This document shows, one piece after another, positions 18,364 through 28,799 of a stretch of 52,055 nucleotides of DNA; position 1 is the stretch's first letter, and each line of letters begins with the position of its first letter. The position numbers and the translations under genes were made by a program. The notes beneath the pieces are model-generated. The model had not been told where the DNA came from and made no database searches. It saw only the letters and a program-made list of their open reading frames with translations. This DNA is from CAXTEJ01 sp964243295. GTDB taxonomy: Bacteria; Actinomycetota; Actinomycetes; Actinomycetales; Angustibacteraceae. The DNA is taken from the NCBI GenBank assembly GCA_964243295.1, contig CAXTEJ010000025.1, positions 1-52,055 on the forward strand. Reading direction: 5' to 3'.

Positions 18364-19344
18364 GTGGCGATGACGGCGATGGTGAAGGACGAGCTGAGTC
18401 GGCTGACCGTGACGCGTCCGTGCTGCCGCAAGGCCGAGGTGTCCGCGACGCTCCGGTTCGCCGGTGGGTTGCACATCGTCGCCGGGCGCATCGTGGTCGA
18501 GGCCGAGCTCGACACCGGGCAGTCGGCCCGGCGGCTGCGCAAGGACATCGCCGAGGTCTTCGGCCACGCCAGCGAGGTCGTCGTGGTCGCCGCCGGAGGG
18601 CTGCGCCGCGGCACGCGATACGTGGTGCGCGTCACCAAGGACGGCGAGGCGCTCGCCCGGCAGACCGGGCTGATCGACGGCCGCGGTCGACCGGTGCGGG
18701 GGCTGCCGCCGCAGGTCGTGTCCGGTGCGGTGTGCGACGCCGAGGCCGCCTGGCGCGGTGCGTTCCTGGCCCACGGCTCGCTGACCGAGCCCGGCCGCTC
18801 GTCCGCGCTCGAGGTCACGTGCCCCGGTCCTGAGGCCGCGCTCGCCCTCGTCGGCGCCGCCCGCCGGCTCGGCATCGCCGCCAAGGCCCGCGAGGTGCGC
18901 GGCGTCGACCGCGTCGTCATCCGCGACGGCGACGCCATCGGCGCCATGCTCACCCGGCTGGGCGCTCATGACGCGCTCATGGCGTGGGAGGAGCGGCGGA
19001 TGCGCCGCGAGGTGCGAGCCACCGCCAACCGGCTCGCCAACTTCGACGACGCCAACCTGCGCCGCTCGGCCCGTGCCGCGGTCGCCGCCGGCTCACGTGT
19101 CGAGCGCGCGCTCGAGATCCTCGGTGACGACGTCCCCGAGCACCTGCGTGAGGCCGGCCACCTGCGGCTGGCCCACAAGCAGGCCAGCCTCGAAGAGCTC
19201 GGCCAGCTGGCCGAGCCGGTCATGACCAAGGACGCCGTCGCCGGGCGCATCCGCCGGCTGCTGGCGATGGCCGACAAGAAGGCCTTCGATGACGGCCTGC
19301 CCGGCACCGACGCCAACCTCACGGCGGACATGCTCGAGGCCTGA
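18364..19344 (+). CDS. whiA: Sporulation/cell-division regulator WhiA
   Basis: DNA-binding protein with a degenerate LAGLIDADG homing-endonuclease-like N-domain (residues ~1-200, including CCRKAEVSATLRFAGG and CDAEAAWRGAFLAHGSL) and a C-terminal HTH (~220-326, LRLAHKQASLEELGQLAEP then AGRIRRLLAMADK). In Streptomyces WhiA works with WhiB on septation genes; in non-sporulating actinobacteria it still affects division and chromosome biology. GTG 18364 is preferred because CAGGAT ends six bases before it, resembling the leaderless spacing of neighbours; ATG 18370 is an alternative. Length 326 is normal. Confidence 0.96.
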   Translation: MAMTAMVKDELSRLTVTRPCCRKAEVSATLRFAGGLHIVAGRIVVEAELDTGQSARRLRKDIAEVFGHASEVVVVAAGGLRRGTRYVVRVTKDGEALARQTGLIDGRGRPVRGLPPQVVSGAVCDAEAAWRGAFLAHGSLTEPGRSSALEVTCPGPEAALALVGAARRLGIAAKAREVRGVDRVVIRDGDAIGAMLTRLGAHDALMAWEERRMRREVRATANRLANFDDANLRRSARAAVAAGSRVERALEILGDDVPEHLREAGHLRLAHKQASLEELGQLAEPVMTKDAVAGRIRRLLAMADKKAFDDGLPGTDANLTADMLEA

Positions 19345-19357
19345 GCCGCCGCCGATG

Positions 19358-19390
19358 CCGTCCCCACGCCGTCCCGCGGGCGTGGGACGG
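19358..19390 (+). terminator. Terminator after whiA
   Basis: A long GC-rich stem (19358-19370 with 19379-19390, one bulged C) lies 14 bases after the whiA stop and separates it from the gap promoter. Confidence 0.65.
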
Positions 19391-19419
19391 GCGGTACCGG
19401 CTCACCCGTCCGCATCCCC

Positions 19420-19425
19420 TAGGGT
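19420..19425 (+). promoter_or_regulatory. -10 box for gap-pgk-tpiA
   Basis: TAGGGT is followed by a leader of about 30 bases with a GAGGAG ribosome binding site before the GTG at 19461. The -35 is not obvious. Confidence 0.5.
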
Positions 19426-19460
19426 CGACACGACCCAGCTCGCAACCGAGGAGACACCCA

Positions 19461-20465
<1,005 letters not shown>

Positions 20466-20470
20466 ATCCG

Positions 20471-21673
20471 GTGCGGACCGTCGACGACCTGACCGCCGAG
20501 CTGGGCGGGCTGCGCGGCAAGCGCGTGCTCGTGCGCAGCGACCTCAACGTCCCGCTCGACGGGCAGCGGATCACCGACGACGGGCGCATCCGCGCGTCGG
20601 TGCCGACGATCCGGCAGCTGCTGGACGCCGGCGCCCGCGTCGTGGTCTGCGCCCACCTCGGCCGCCCGAAGGGGGCGCCGGAGGAGCGGTACTCCCTCGC
20701 GCCTGTCGGGGTGCGCCTCGCCGAGCTGCTCCAGGTGCCGGTGCCCGTCGCGGCCGACACCGTCGGGCCCGACGCGCAGCGGCTCGTGGGCCAGGCGCAG
20801 GACGGGACCGTCGTCCTGCTGGAGAACCTGCGGTTCAACGCGGGCGAGACCAGCAAGGACGACGCCGAGCGCGGCGCGTTCGCCGACCAGCTCGCGGCCC
20901 TCGCCGACGCCTTCGTCAGCGACGGCTTCGGTGTGGTCCACCGCAAGCAGGCCAGCGTCTACGACGTCGCCCAGCGGCTGCCGCACGCCGCGGGTGGTCT
21001 CGTCGTCGCCGAGGTCGAGGTGCTGCAGCGGCTGACCGTCGACCCGGCGCGGCCCTACGCCGTCGTGCTCGGCGGGTCGAAGGTCTCCGACAAGCTCGGC
21101 GTCATCGACAGCTTGGTGGGCACCGCCGACCGCATCCTGGTCGGCGGGGGCATGGTCTTCACCTTCCTCGCGGCTCAGGGCCTCGAGGTGGGCAAGAGCC
21201 TGCTCGAGGCCGACCAGCTCGACACCGTGCGCGGCTACCTCGCCACGGCCGCCGAGCTGGGCGTCGACATCGTGCTGCCGACCGACGTGGTCGCGGCCGA
21301 GGCCTTCGCCGCCGACGCCGCCCACGACGTCGTCGCAGCAGACGCCATCCCCGCCGACCGCATCGGGCTCGACATCGGGCCGGCGTCGGCGGCAGCCTTC
21401 GCCGCGGCGCTGTCCGACGCGGCGACCGTCTTCTGGAACGGCCCGATGGGCGTGTTCGAGATGGAGCCCTACAGCCACGGCACCCGCGCCGTGGCCCAGG
21501 CGATGGTCGCCAGCGACGCGTTCAGCGTCGTCGGTGGCGGCGACTCGGCTGCCGCCGTCCGCACCCTCGGCTTCGCCGACACCGACTTCGGTCACATCTC
21601 GACCGGCGGCGGGGCGAGCCTTGAGTACCTGGAGGGCAAGACCCTGCCCGGTCTCGCCGTCCTGCAGAGCTGA
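20471..21673 (+). CDS. pgk: Phosphoglycerate kinase
   Basis: Transfers phosphate from 1,3-bisphosphoglycerate to ADP. 400 residues with the substrate-binding RSDLNVPLDG near the N-terminus, HLGRPKG, ENLRFNAGE, the hinge region KVSDKLGVID, WNGPMGVFE and the ATP-binding VVGGGDSAAAVR. GTG 20471 follows the gap stop by five bases and gives the standard N-terminus (VRTVDDLTAELGGLRGKRVLVR). The open frame continues upstream through gap, but without homology. One small variant: HRKQASVYDVA, where many PGKs have HRAHAST. Confidence 0.97.
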   Translation: MRTVDDLTAELGGLRGKRVLVRSDLNVPLDGQRITDDGRIRASVPTIRQLLDAGARVVVCAHLGRPKGAPEERYSLAPVGVRLAELLQVPVPVAADTVGPDAQRLVGQAQDGTVVLLENLRFNAGETSKDDAERGAFADQLAALADAFVSDGFGVVHRKQASVYDVAQRLPHAAGGLVVAEVEVLQRLTVDPARPYAVVLGGSKVSDKLGVIDSLVGTADRILVGGGMVFTFLAAQGLEVGKSLLEADQLDTVRGYLATAAELGVDIVLPTDVVAAEAFAADAAHDVVAADAIPADRIGLDIGPASAAAFAAALSDAATVFWNGPMGVFEMEPYSHGTRAVAQAMVASDAFSVVGGGDSAAAVRTLGFADTDFGHISTGGGASLEYLEGKTLPGLAVLQS

Positions 21674-21686
21674 TCCGAGGAGACCG

Positions 21687-22496
<810 letters not shown>

Positions 22497-22553
22497 GCCG
22501 GCGCACCAAGGGTCAGCTGCTGACCGACCTGACCAGAGCCGAACGGACGTCTC

Positions 22554-22802
22554 GTGACCGCTGTACGCATCAGCCTCCAGGTGGTGCTCATCATCGCCAG
22601 CCTGTTCCAGACCCTGCTGATCCTGCTCCACAAGGGCAAGGGCGGGGGCCTGTCGGACATGTTCGGCGGCGGCGTCTCGTCCAGCCTGGGCGGCTCGTCG
22701 GTCGCCGAGCGCAACCTCGACCGGTTCACGATCGCCATCGCGCTGATCTGGATCACGGCCATCGTCGGGCTCGGTCTCATCGAGCGCTTCACCACCACCT
22801 AG
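22554..22802 (+). CDS. secG: Preprotein translocase subunit SecG
   Basis: An 82-residue membrane protein with two TM helices: residues ~4-25 (ISLQVVLIIASLFQTLLILL) and ~58-78 (FTIAIALIWITAIVGLGLI), separated by the typical HKGKGGGLSDMFGGG loop. SecG assists SecYEG-dependent export. GTG 22554. Its position after tpiA and before rbpA is standard in actinobacteria. Confidence 0.95.
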   Translation: MTAVRISLQVVLIIASLFQTLLILLHKGKGGGLSDMFGGGVSSSLGGSSVAERNLDRFTIAIALIWITAIVGLGLIERFTTT

Positions 22803-22819
22803 GACCTGGGAGACAACGC

Positions 22820-23170
22820 ATGGCAGGCGGCAACGCGATCAGAGGCAGCCGGGTCGGCGCCGGCCCGATGGGCGAGGCCGAGCGCGGCGACGCGGCGCCC
22901 CGGCTGGTCCTCTCGTACTGGTGCGCCAACGGCCACGAGACCCGGCCGAGCTTCGCCGACGAGCCGGGCATCCAGGTGCCCGAGACCTGGGACTGCCCGC
23001 GCTGCGGGTTCCCCGCCGGTCAGGACAAGGCGAGCCCGCCGTCCCCGAACCGCGTCGAGCCCTACAAGACGCACCTGGCCTACGTGAAGGAGCGCCGCAG
23101 CGACACCGACGGCCAGGCCATCCTCACCGAGGCCCTCGAGCAGCTGCGCTCCCGCGGTCTCATCCGCTGA
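22820..23170 (+). CDS. rbpA: RNA polymerase-binding protein RbpA
   Basis: A 116-residue actinobacterial transcription factor that binds the principal sigma factor and RNA polymerase and stabilises open complexes. Visible regions: the N-terminal tail and core (NAIRGSRVGAGPMGEAERGD), the zinc-ribbon-like YWCANGHETRPSF with CPRCG, the basic linker, and the C-terminal sigma-interaction helix (PYKTHLAYVKERRSDTDGQAILTEALEQLR). ATG 22820 has GGGAG upstream. RbpA dependence fits the weak -35 elements seen at many promoters in this window. Confidence 0.96.
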   Translation: MAGGNAIRGSRVGAGPMGEAERGDAAPRLVLSYWCANGHETRPSFADEPGIQVPETWDCPRCGFPAGQDKASPPSPNRVEPYKTHLAYVKERRSDTDGQAILTEALEQLRSRGLIR

Positions 23171-23188
23171 CGCGCGCCGCACCTCGGA

Positions 23189-23214
23189 GCCCGGTTCCCC
23201 TCGGGGAGCCGGGC
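23189..23214 (+). terminator. Terminator after rbpA
   Basis: A 12-bp stem with one G-T pair (23189-23200 with 23203-23214) and a very tight loop, 18 bases after the rbpA stop. Confidence 0.65.
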
Positions 23215-23217
23215 GCC

Positions 23218-23283
23218 GTCGCGTCCGAGGCCGATCGTCGCGTCCGAGGCCGATCCGCCGCGTCTGACGCCGATTCGCCGCGA
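23218..23283 (+). repeat. Three tandem copies of an ~18-bp unit
   Basis: GTCGCGTCCGAGGCCGAT at 23218-23235 and 23237-23254 is identical; a third copy at 23257-23274 differs at three positions, and a partial fourth starts at 23277. The period is 19-20 bp. It lies in the rbpA-pgl convergent gap. Confidence 0.85.
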
Positions 23284-23288
23284 CCCCC

Positions 23289-23503
23289 CGTGATCATGCG
23301 ATCCCGGACCACCCGCCCGCCCCCCGCCCCGCCGTGATCATGCAGCTCCGGATCACCCGGCGCGACCCACGTGATCATGCGATCCCGGACCAGGCGCTGG
23401 CCTCGCCGTGATCCCGGCCCGGCCGCGCGGGCGGACGTCGGCAGGCGGGTGGGCCGGGATTGCATGATCACGGCGGGGGTGGGCCGGGATTGCATGATCC
23501 CGG
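23289..23503. repeat. TGATCATGC dispersed-repeat array A (rbpA-pgl gap)
   Basis: The rest of this 361-base gap is dense with a ~23-bp repeat whose forward form is CGTGATCATGCGATCCCGG. Forward copies: 23289-23310, 23333-23352 (diverged 3' half) and 23370-23391, plus a shortened copy at 23406-23420. Two reverse copies at 23451-23473 and 23481-23503 are exactly 30 bp apart. Forward copies follow rbpA and reverse copies follow the 3' end of pgl, so copies point inward in this convergent gap. Related arrays flank the GNAT gene near 36 kb. I see no credible gene here. Confidence 0.9.
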
Positions 23504-23531
23504 GGGGGCTGGTGGGCCGGTGCCTGCGGGT

Positions 23532-24317
23532 TCAGTCCTCGGTGGCGGGGAGCAGGTGGTCGGGGACGCCGGCTGCGGCGGCGGCGTCGAGCAGCCACAG
23601 GGTCGCCTCACGGCCGTGCACGGCGCCGGCGGGGGCCTCGGCCGGCGCGGCGCCGCTGAGAGCGAGCCGCACCGCCTCGGCGCGGTCGGCGCCCGCGGTC
23701 ATCAGCCAGGCCTGGCGCGCCGAGCACAGCGCCGGCACCGTCAGGCTGAGCCGGATCGGCGGCGGCTTGGGGGAGTCGTGGACGGCGATCACCGACGAGC
23801 CGTGCTCGTGCACCCCGGGCAGGCCGGGGAACAGCGAGGCCACGTGCGCGTCGGGGCCGACGCCCAGCATCAGCACGTCGAACACCGCCCCGCCGACCTC
23901 GGTGCCGCCGCCGGCCTTCGCCGACAGCTCGCGGGCGTAGCGGTGCGCTGCGGCGGCGACGTCGTCGCCGTCCGGGCCGTCACTGGCCGCCATGACGTGC
24001 ACGCGAGCCGGGTCGAGCGGCAGGACGTCGAGCAGCACGCCGCGCGCCTGCGTCTCGTTGCGGTCGGGGTCGCCTGCCGGCAGGAAGCGCTCGTCGCCCC
24101 ACCAGACGTCGACGCGGTCCCATCGCACGGCGTCACGGGCGGGGGAGGTCGCGAGCGCCGCGAGCACCGCGGTGCCCGTCGACCCGCCGGTGACCACGAT
24201 CGACGCGGTGCCGCGCGCGGCCTGCGCGTCGACGATGGCGGTCACCAGCCTGGCGCCCACCGCCTCCGCCAGCGTCGCCGCATCGGGGTGGACGACGACG
24301 CTGGGCTGAGCGCTCAC
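23532..24317 (-). CDS. pgl: 6-phosphogluconolactonase
   Basis: Hydrolyses 6-phosphogluconolactone in the oxidative pentose-phosphate pathway. 261 residues of the DevB/SOL type: IVVTGGSTGTAVLAAL (sugar-phosphate loop), VDVWWGDERFLPAGDPDRNETQA (catalytic-region signature), and MLGVGPDAHVASLFPG (the GxGxDGHxASLFPG motif, here with A for G). GTG 24317 overlaps the opcA stop by four bases, so translation is coupled. Last gene of the tkt-tal-pgi-zwf-opcA-pgl operon; the array of repeats follows it. Confidence 0.94.
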   Translation of the reverse strand: MSAQPSVVVHPDAATLAEAVGARLVTAIVDAQAARGTASIVVTGGSTGTAVLAALATSPARDAVRWDRVDVWWGDERFLPAGDPDRNETQARGVLLDVLPLDPARVHVMAASDGPDGDDVAAAAHRYARELSAKAGGGTEVGGAVFDVLMLGVGPDAHVASLFPGLPGVHEHGSSVIAVHDSPKPPPIRLSLTVPALCSARQAWLMTAGADRAEAVRLALSGAAPAEAPAGAVHGREATLWLLDAAAAAGVPDHLLPATED

Positions 24318-25573
24318 GAGCCGGCCTCCGTGCTGGTGGTGGACCGGCGCGGTGACCGCCCGGCGGCCTTCGTGGGCTGGGTGGCCTTTGCGGTCTTCCT
24401 CGGCGTCGCGCGCTGGGGCTCCTTGGGCGCCGTGCGCGCGCTGCGCCGGGACGTCGGCGCCGACCCGATCGGCTCGCCGGCGGCGTCGCTGCTCCCGCGC
24501 CTGGCGTCGGTCGAGGGCTCGTCGGTGGTCGCCGGGCGCTCGGCGGGCTCGCCGCTCGGCGAGGCCTTGGCGATGGCCCGGGCGGTGGAGCGCTCGCGGC
24601 GGTCGGCGGTGCGCGCGCGGGAGCGGGCCTCGTCCAGCGAGGGACCGGCGGCACGCCCGGTCTCGAGCCGGCCGAGCCCCTTGCTCAGGGCGAGCTGGTA
24701 GACCTCGTCGGGGTCGAGCCGGCGCAGCTCCTCGGCCAGGCACTCAGCCGTGGGACGGCGGGGCAGGGCGATGCGGCGGTCGGGCTGCCCGGGCTGGGTG
24801 AGCGTCGCGATGGCGCCCTCGACGCGCACCAGGTCGATCGGCCCGTTGCGTCGCTGCAGCCGCACGCTCGCCATGCCGGTGCCCGTTCCGGACCTCGCGC
24901 GCACGACCGGTGCCTTGAGCGTCTCGGCCAGCCACGCGCCCAGCAGGTCGGTGCTGGGGCTGTCGGAGGCGCCGGTCACGACGACCTGCTCGACGGACAG
25001 GTACGGCGGCTGGTCGAGAGCCGCGGCGAGCAGCCCGCGCCAGCGGGTGATCCGCGTCCAGGCCAGGTCGGTGTCGCCCACGGCGTAGCCGGCGCGGCGC
25101 TTGTCGAGCTCCTTGCGCGGGGAGCGGGTCTCGGCGGCGTCGGTGATGCGCCGCTGCGCCATGGCGCCGATGGGGTCCTCGCTCGGCACGGCGGGCGCCG
25201 TGGACGGCCACCACGCCACGACGGGGGAGTCGGGCAGCAGCAGGGGCGTGACGACGCTGTCGCCGTGCTGGGCGAGGCGGCCGTAGAGCCGCAGGATGAT
25301 GACCTCGCTGGCCCCGGCGTCGCCGCCGACGCGGATCTGGGCGTCGACGCGGTCGACGCCCCGGCGGTTGGCCTGCACGATCACGAGCACCCGGCAGGGG
25401 TGCTCCCGGCTCGCGCTGTTGGCGGCCTCGATGGCCGCCTCGGCGCCGTCGTCCTCGGTGACGATGATCAGCGTGAGCACCCGACCCAGGGCCACGGCGC
25501 CGCCGTTGTCACGCAGGTCGACCAGCTTGCGGTTGACCGCGCTGGTCGTCGTGCTGGGCATGTCGATGATCAC
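24314..25573 (-). CDS. opcA: Glucose-6-phosphate dehydrogenase assembly protein OpcA
   Basis: Actinobacterial/cyanobacterial partner that allosterically supports Zwf. Residues 1-~305 are the OpcA domain, with RVLTLIIVTEDD, HPCRVLVIV, PVVAWWPSTAP and DLAWTRITRWRGLLAAALDQPP. Residues ~310-419 are a charged, disordered tail rich in Arg, Lys, Ser and Thr (for example RKTAKATQPTKAAGRSPRR), longer than I expect for the family. ATG 25573 overlaps the zwf stop (ATGA), and pgl overlaps its end, so the three are translationally coupled. Confidence 0.94.
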   Translation of the reverse strand: MIIDMPSTTTSAVNRKLVDLRDNGGAVALGRVLTLIIVTEDDGAEAAIEAANSASREHPCRVLVIVQANRRGVDRVDAQIRVGGDAGASEVIILRLYGRLAQHGDSVVTPLLLPDSPVVAWWPSTAPAVPSEDPIGAMAQRRITDAAETRSPRKELDKRRAGYAVGDTDLAWTRITRWRGLLAAALDQPPYLSVEQVVVTGASDSPSTDLLGAWLAETLKAPVVRARSGTGTGMASVRLQRRNGPIDLVRVEGAIATLTQPGQPDRRIALPRRPTAECLAEELRRLDPDEVYQLALSKGLGRLETGRAAGPSLDEARSRARTADRRERSTARAIAKASPSGEPAERPATTDEPSTDARRGSSDAAGEPIGSAPTSRRSARTAPKEPQRATPRKTAKATQPTKAAGRSPRRSTTSTEAGS

Positions 25574-27111
25574 GGCAGCCTCCAGGACCGGCCGTCGCGG
25601 GCCATCATCGTGTCGGCGCCCGCGGGCCCCCAGGTGCCCGCGGAGTAGGGCTCGGGCCGGCCGTTGCGCGACCAGTACGCCTCGATCGGGTCGAGGATGC
25701 GCCAGGACAGCTCGACCTCCTCGTGGCGGGGGAACAGCGGCGGGTCGCCCAGCAGCACGTCGAGGATCAGCCGCTCGTAGGCCTCGGGCGAGGACTCGGT
25801 GAAGGCGTGGCCGTAGCCGAAGTCCATGGTCACGTCACGCACCTCCATGGCCGTGCCCGGCACCTTGGACCCGAAGCGCATGGTGATGCCCTCGTCGGGC
25901 TGCACCCGCACCACGAGCGCGTTGCGGCCGAGCTCCTCGGTGGCGGTGCTGGCGAACGGCAGGTGCGGCGCCTGCTTGAAGACGATGGCGATCTCGGTGA
26001 CCCGTCGTCCGAGCCGCTTGCCGGTGCGCAGGTAGAACGGCACCCCGGCCCAGCGGCGCGTGTCGATCTCGAGCTTGACCGCCGCGTAGGTCTCGGTGAC
26101 GGTGTCCTTGGAGATGCCCTCCTCCTGCAGGTAGCCCTTGACGGGCTGCCCGCCCTGCCAGCCCGCGGCGTACTGCCCGCGGGACGTCGAGGCGTCGAGG
26201 TCGCGAGGCACTCGGACGGCGGAGAGCACCTTCTCCTTCTCCGAGCGCAGGCTCTCGGCCTCGAAGGAGACCGGCTCCTCCATCGCCGTGAGCGCCAGCA
26301 GCTGCAGCAGGTGGTTCTGGATGACGTCGCGCGCCGCGCCGATGCCGTCGTAGTAGCCGGCGCGGCCGCCGATGCCGATGTCCTCGGCCATCGTGATCTG
26401 CACGTGGTCGACGTAGTTGGCGTTCCAGATCGGCTCGAACATCTGGTTGGCGAAGCGCAGCGCCAGGATGTTCTGCACCGTCTCCTTGCCCAGGTAGTGG
26501 TCGATGCGGAAGACCGAGTCGGGCGGGAAGACCTGCGAGACGATCTCGTTGAGCTGGCGCGCGCTCTTGAGGTCGTGGCCGAACGGCTTCTCGATGACCA
26601 CGCGGCGCCAGCTGTCGGTGGCGGGCTTGGACAGCCCCGACCGCTGGAGCTGCTGGCACACGTCGGCGAAGAACCGGGGCGGGATCGACAGGTAGAACGC
26701 GTGGTTGCCGCCGGTGCCGCGCTCGGCGTCGAGTGTCTGCACGGTGTCGCGCAGCGTGTCGAAGGCCTCGTCGTCGCTGAAGTCGCCGGGGACGAACCGG
26801 AACCCGTCGGCGAGGTGGCGCCACACGTCCTCACGGAACGGGGTGCGGGCGTGCTCGCGCACGGCGTCGTAGACGATCTGCCCGAAGTCCTGGTTCTCCC
26901 AGTCGCGGCGCGCGAAGCCCACCAGCGAGAACCCCGGCGGCAGCAGCCCGCGGTTGGACAGGTCGTAGACCGCGGGCATCAGCTTCTTGCGCGCGAGGTC
27001 GCCCGTGACGCCGAAGATCACCAGGCTGCACGGCCCCGCGATCTTCTGCAGCCGCTTGTCACGCGGGTCGCGCAGCGGGTTCTGACCCGCGGCGACGCGG
27101 GCAGGACTCAC
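25570..27111 (-). CDS. zwf: Glucose-6-phosphate 1-dehydrogenase
   Basis: Oxidises glucose-6-phosphate to 6-phosphogluconolactone with NADP+ (or NAD+). 513 residues: nucleotide-binding FGVTGDLARKKLMPAVYDL, then RVVIEKPFGHDLKSA, the active-site RIDHYLGKETVQN, and PFYLRTGKRLGRRVTEI. GTG 27111 overlaps the pgi stop by three bases. Sits in the standard actinobacterial order between pgi and opcA. Confidence 0.97.
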   Translation of the reverse strand: MSPARVAAGQNPLRDPRDKRLQKIAGPCSLVIFGVTGDLARKKLMPAVYDLSNRGLLPPGFSLVGFARRDWENQDFGQIVYDAVREHARTPFREDVWRHLADGFRFVPGDFSDDEAFDTLRDTVQTLDAERGTGGNHAFYLSIPPRFFADVCQQLQRSGLSKPATDSWRRVVIEKPFGHDLKSARQLNEIVSQVFPPDSVFRIDHYLGKETVQNILALRFANQMFEPIWNANYVDHVQITMAEDIGIGGRAGYYDGIGAARDVIQNHLLQLLALTAMEEPVSFEAESLRSEKEKVLSAVRVPRDLDASTSRGQYAAGWQGGQPVKGYLQEEGISKDTVTETYAAVKLEIDTRRWAGVPFYLRTGKRLGRRVTEIAIVFKQAPHLPFASTATEELGRNALVVRVQPDEGITMRFGSKVPGTAMEVRDVTMDFGYGHAFTESSPEAYERLILDVLLGDPPLFPRHEEVELSWRILDPIEAYWSRNGRPEPYSAGTWGPAGADTMMARDGRSWRLP

Positions 27112-28799
27112 GCAAGCACCTCCAGCAGGCGCCGGACGCCCGCCTCGCGGTCGGTGAGGTGCAGCTTGAGCACCGGGCGCCCGTGGTCGGCCAGCACCTG
27201 CGCGTCACCGGCGGCCTGCGCGGTGATCAGCTCGCCGAAGGTGAACGGCTGGCCCGGGACGTCGAGGTCCTCGTGCGGTGCGCCGGTGACCTGCAGGTAG
27301 ACGCCGGTCGCGGGGCCGCCCTTGTGGTACTGGCCCGTCGAGTGCAGGAACCGGGGGCCCCACCCGAAGGTGGTGGGGCGCTCGCTGCGCCGGGCGAGGG
27401 GCTCGCGCACGCCCGCCAGCTCGGCGTCGGCGAGCCGGTCGAGGTACACCATGACCGAGAGGTAGCCGCGCTGGGCGTCCAGCTGCCCGAGCAGGGCCTC
27501 GACGGCGCCGGGGACGTCGGTGACGCCGTCCAGCAGACCGTCGGTGCCGCGCACCTCGATGCCGCCGTCGACGAACGCCGGGGCGTCGGCGGTGGGGGCG
27601 TCGAGCAGACCGCGCGCCGCCTTCTTGGCGCTCTCGACGTCGGGCTGGTCGAAGGGGTTGATGCCCAGCAGGTGGCCGGCGACCGCGGTCGCGACCTCCC
27701 ACAGCAGCATCTGGGCGCCGAGCGAGCCGGCGACCGTCACCTCGGTGGGCGGGGGCGTCGCGTCGTCGGTGGCGTCCGGCACCTCGGTGCCGGTGTCGTC
27801 GGTCGCCGAGACCAGCCGCGCCGGCAGGACGTCGGCCGGCGCGCTGGCCACCTCGGGTGCCTGCGGGCCGTCGACCACGACGGGCAGGATGCCGAGCCCG
27901 GACTTGCCGGTGCTCTCGGCGATGAGCTGCTCGGCCCAGTCGGCGAAGCCGGGGATGCCCGACCCGTCCTCGGCGAGCACCACCTTGTCGCGCGGCGGCG
28001 TGGCGTCGGGCAGCCCGGCGAGGGCGGCGCCGAGGACGAGGCCCGGGTTGCCCTCGGCGTCCTCGGCGAGCAGGTCGGCGACGGCCTCGGCCTGGTCGAG
28101 CAGGCCCGCGACGTCGACGCCTGCCAGACCGCTCGGCACCAGGCCGAACGCGGTGAGCGCGGAGTAGCGGCCGCCGACGTGGGGGTCGGCGAGCACGACG
28201 TGGTAGCCGGCCTCGCGTGCCGACGCCTCGAGCGGCGAGCCCGGGTCGGTGACCACGACGATGCGCGTCGTGGGGTCGATGCCGGCGTCGGTGAACGCCT
28301 TCTCGTACGCCGCGCGCTGGCTGGCGGTCTCGAGCGTGCCGCCGGACTTGCTGGACACCACGACGACGGTGCGGTCGAGGGAGGTCTGCAGCGCGGTGCG
28401 CACGGCGTCGGGGTCGCTGGAGTCGAGCACGGTCAGCGGGACGCCGGCGTCGGCGCAGATGACCTCCGGCGCCAGCGAGGAGCCGCCCATGCCGCAGAGC
28501 ACGACGTGGTCGGCGCCGGCCGAGGCGAGCGTCTCCTTCAGCGCGGCGATCTCGCCGACGAGGGGGCGCGAGCTTCGGCCCAGGCCCGTCCACGACAGCC
28601 GGATGGCCGACTCGGCCTCGGCCTCGGGGCCCCACAGCGTCGCGTCCTGCGCGAACAGCCGGGAGGCGACGTGGTCGTCGACGAGCGCCGCGACGTGAGC
28701 GTGGACGGCGTCGGCCGCCTCGCCGGACGCCGTGACCTCCAGCTGCGCGGAGCCCTCGTCACCGGCCCAGGCGAGCAGCCAGGACCCTGCCTCGGTCAC
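27108..28799 (-). CDS. pgi: Glucose-6-phosphate isomerase
   Basis: Interconverts glucose-6-phosphate and fructose-6-phosphate; its place in a pentose-phosphate operon allows recycling of fructose-6-phosphate. 563 residues with two SIS-type halves: VVLCGMGGSSLAPEVI, then VVSSKSGGTLETASQRAAY (sugar-phosphate loop), LGINPFDQPDVESAK and a C-terminal FLHSTGQYHKGGP. This is the actinobacterial operon-type PGI, somewhat diverged from the E. coli form. GTG 28799 overlaps the tal stop by four bases and is chosen over the longer frame reaching 29129, which is only tal shadow. Confidence 0.92.
   Translation of the reverse strand: MTEAGSWLLAWAGDEGSAQLEVTASGEAADAVHAHVAALVDDHVASRLFAQDATLWGPEAEAESAIRLSWTGLGRSSRPLVGEIAALKETLASAGADHVVLCGMGGSSLAPEVICADAGVPLTVLDSSDPDAVRTALQTSLDRTVVVVSSKSGGTLETASQRAAYEKAFTDAGIDPTTRIVVVTDPGSPLEASAREAGYHVVLADPHVGGRYSALTAFGLVPSGLAGVDVAGLLDQAEAVADLLAEDAEGNPGLVLGAALAGLPDATPPRDKVVLAEDGSGIPGFADWAEQLIAESTGKSGLGILPVVVDGPQAPEVASAPADVLPARLVSATDDTGTEVPDATDDATPPPTEVTVAGSLGAQMLLWEVATAVAGHLLGINPFDQPDVESAKKAARGLLDAPTADAPAFVDGGIEVRGTDGLLDGVTDVPGAVEALLGQLDAQRGYLSVMVYLDRLADAELAGVREPLARRSERPTTFGWGPRFLHSTGQYHKGGPATGVYLQVTGAPHEDLDVPGQPFTFGELITAQAAGDAQVLADHGRPVLKLHLTDREAGVRRLLEVLA

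Noticed and set aside
23160..23495. Small minus-strand frame in the rbpA-pgl gap with repeated VRDRMIT and HDHGG
   Set aside because: The repeated peptide is only the translation of the TGATCATGC DNA repeats.
23289..23503. Possible CRISPR array
   Set aside because: Spacing is irregular, repeats diverge, orientation changes within the array, and there are no cas genes.
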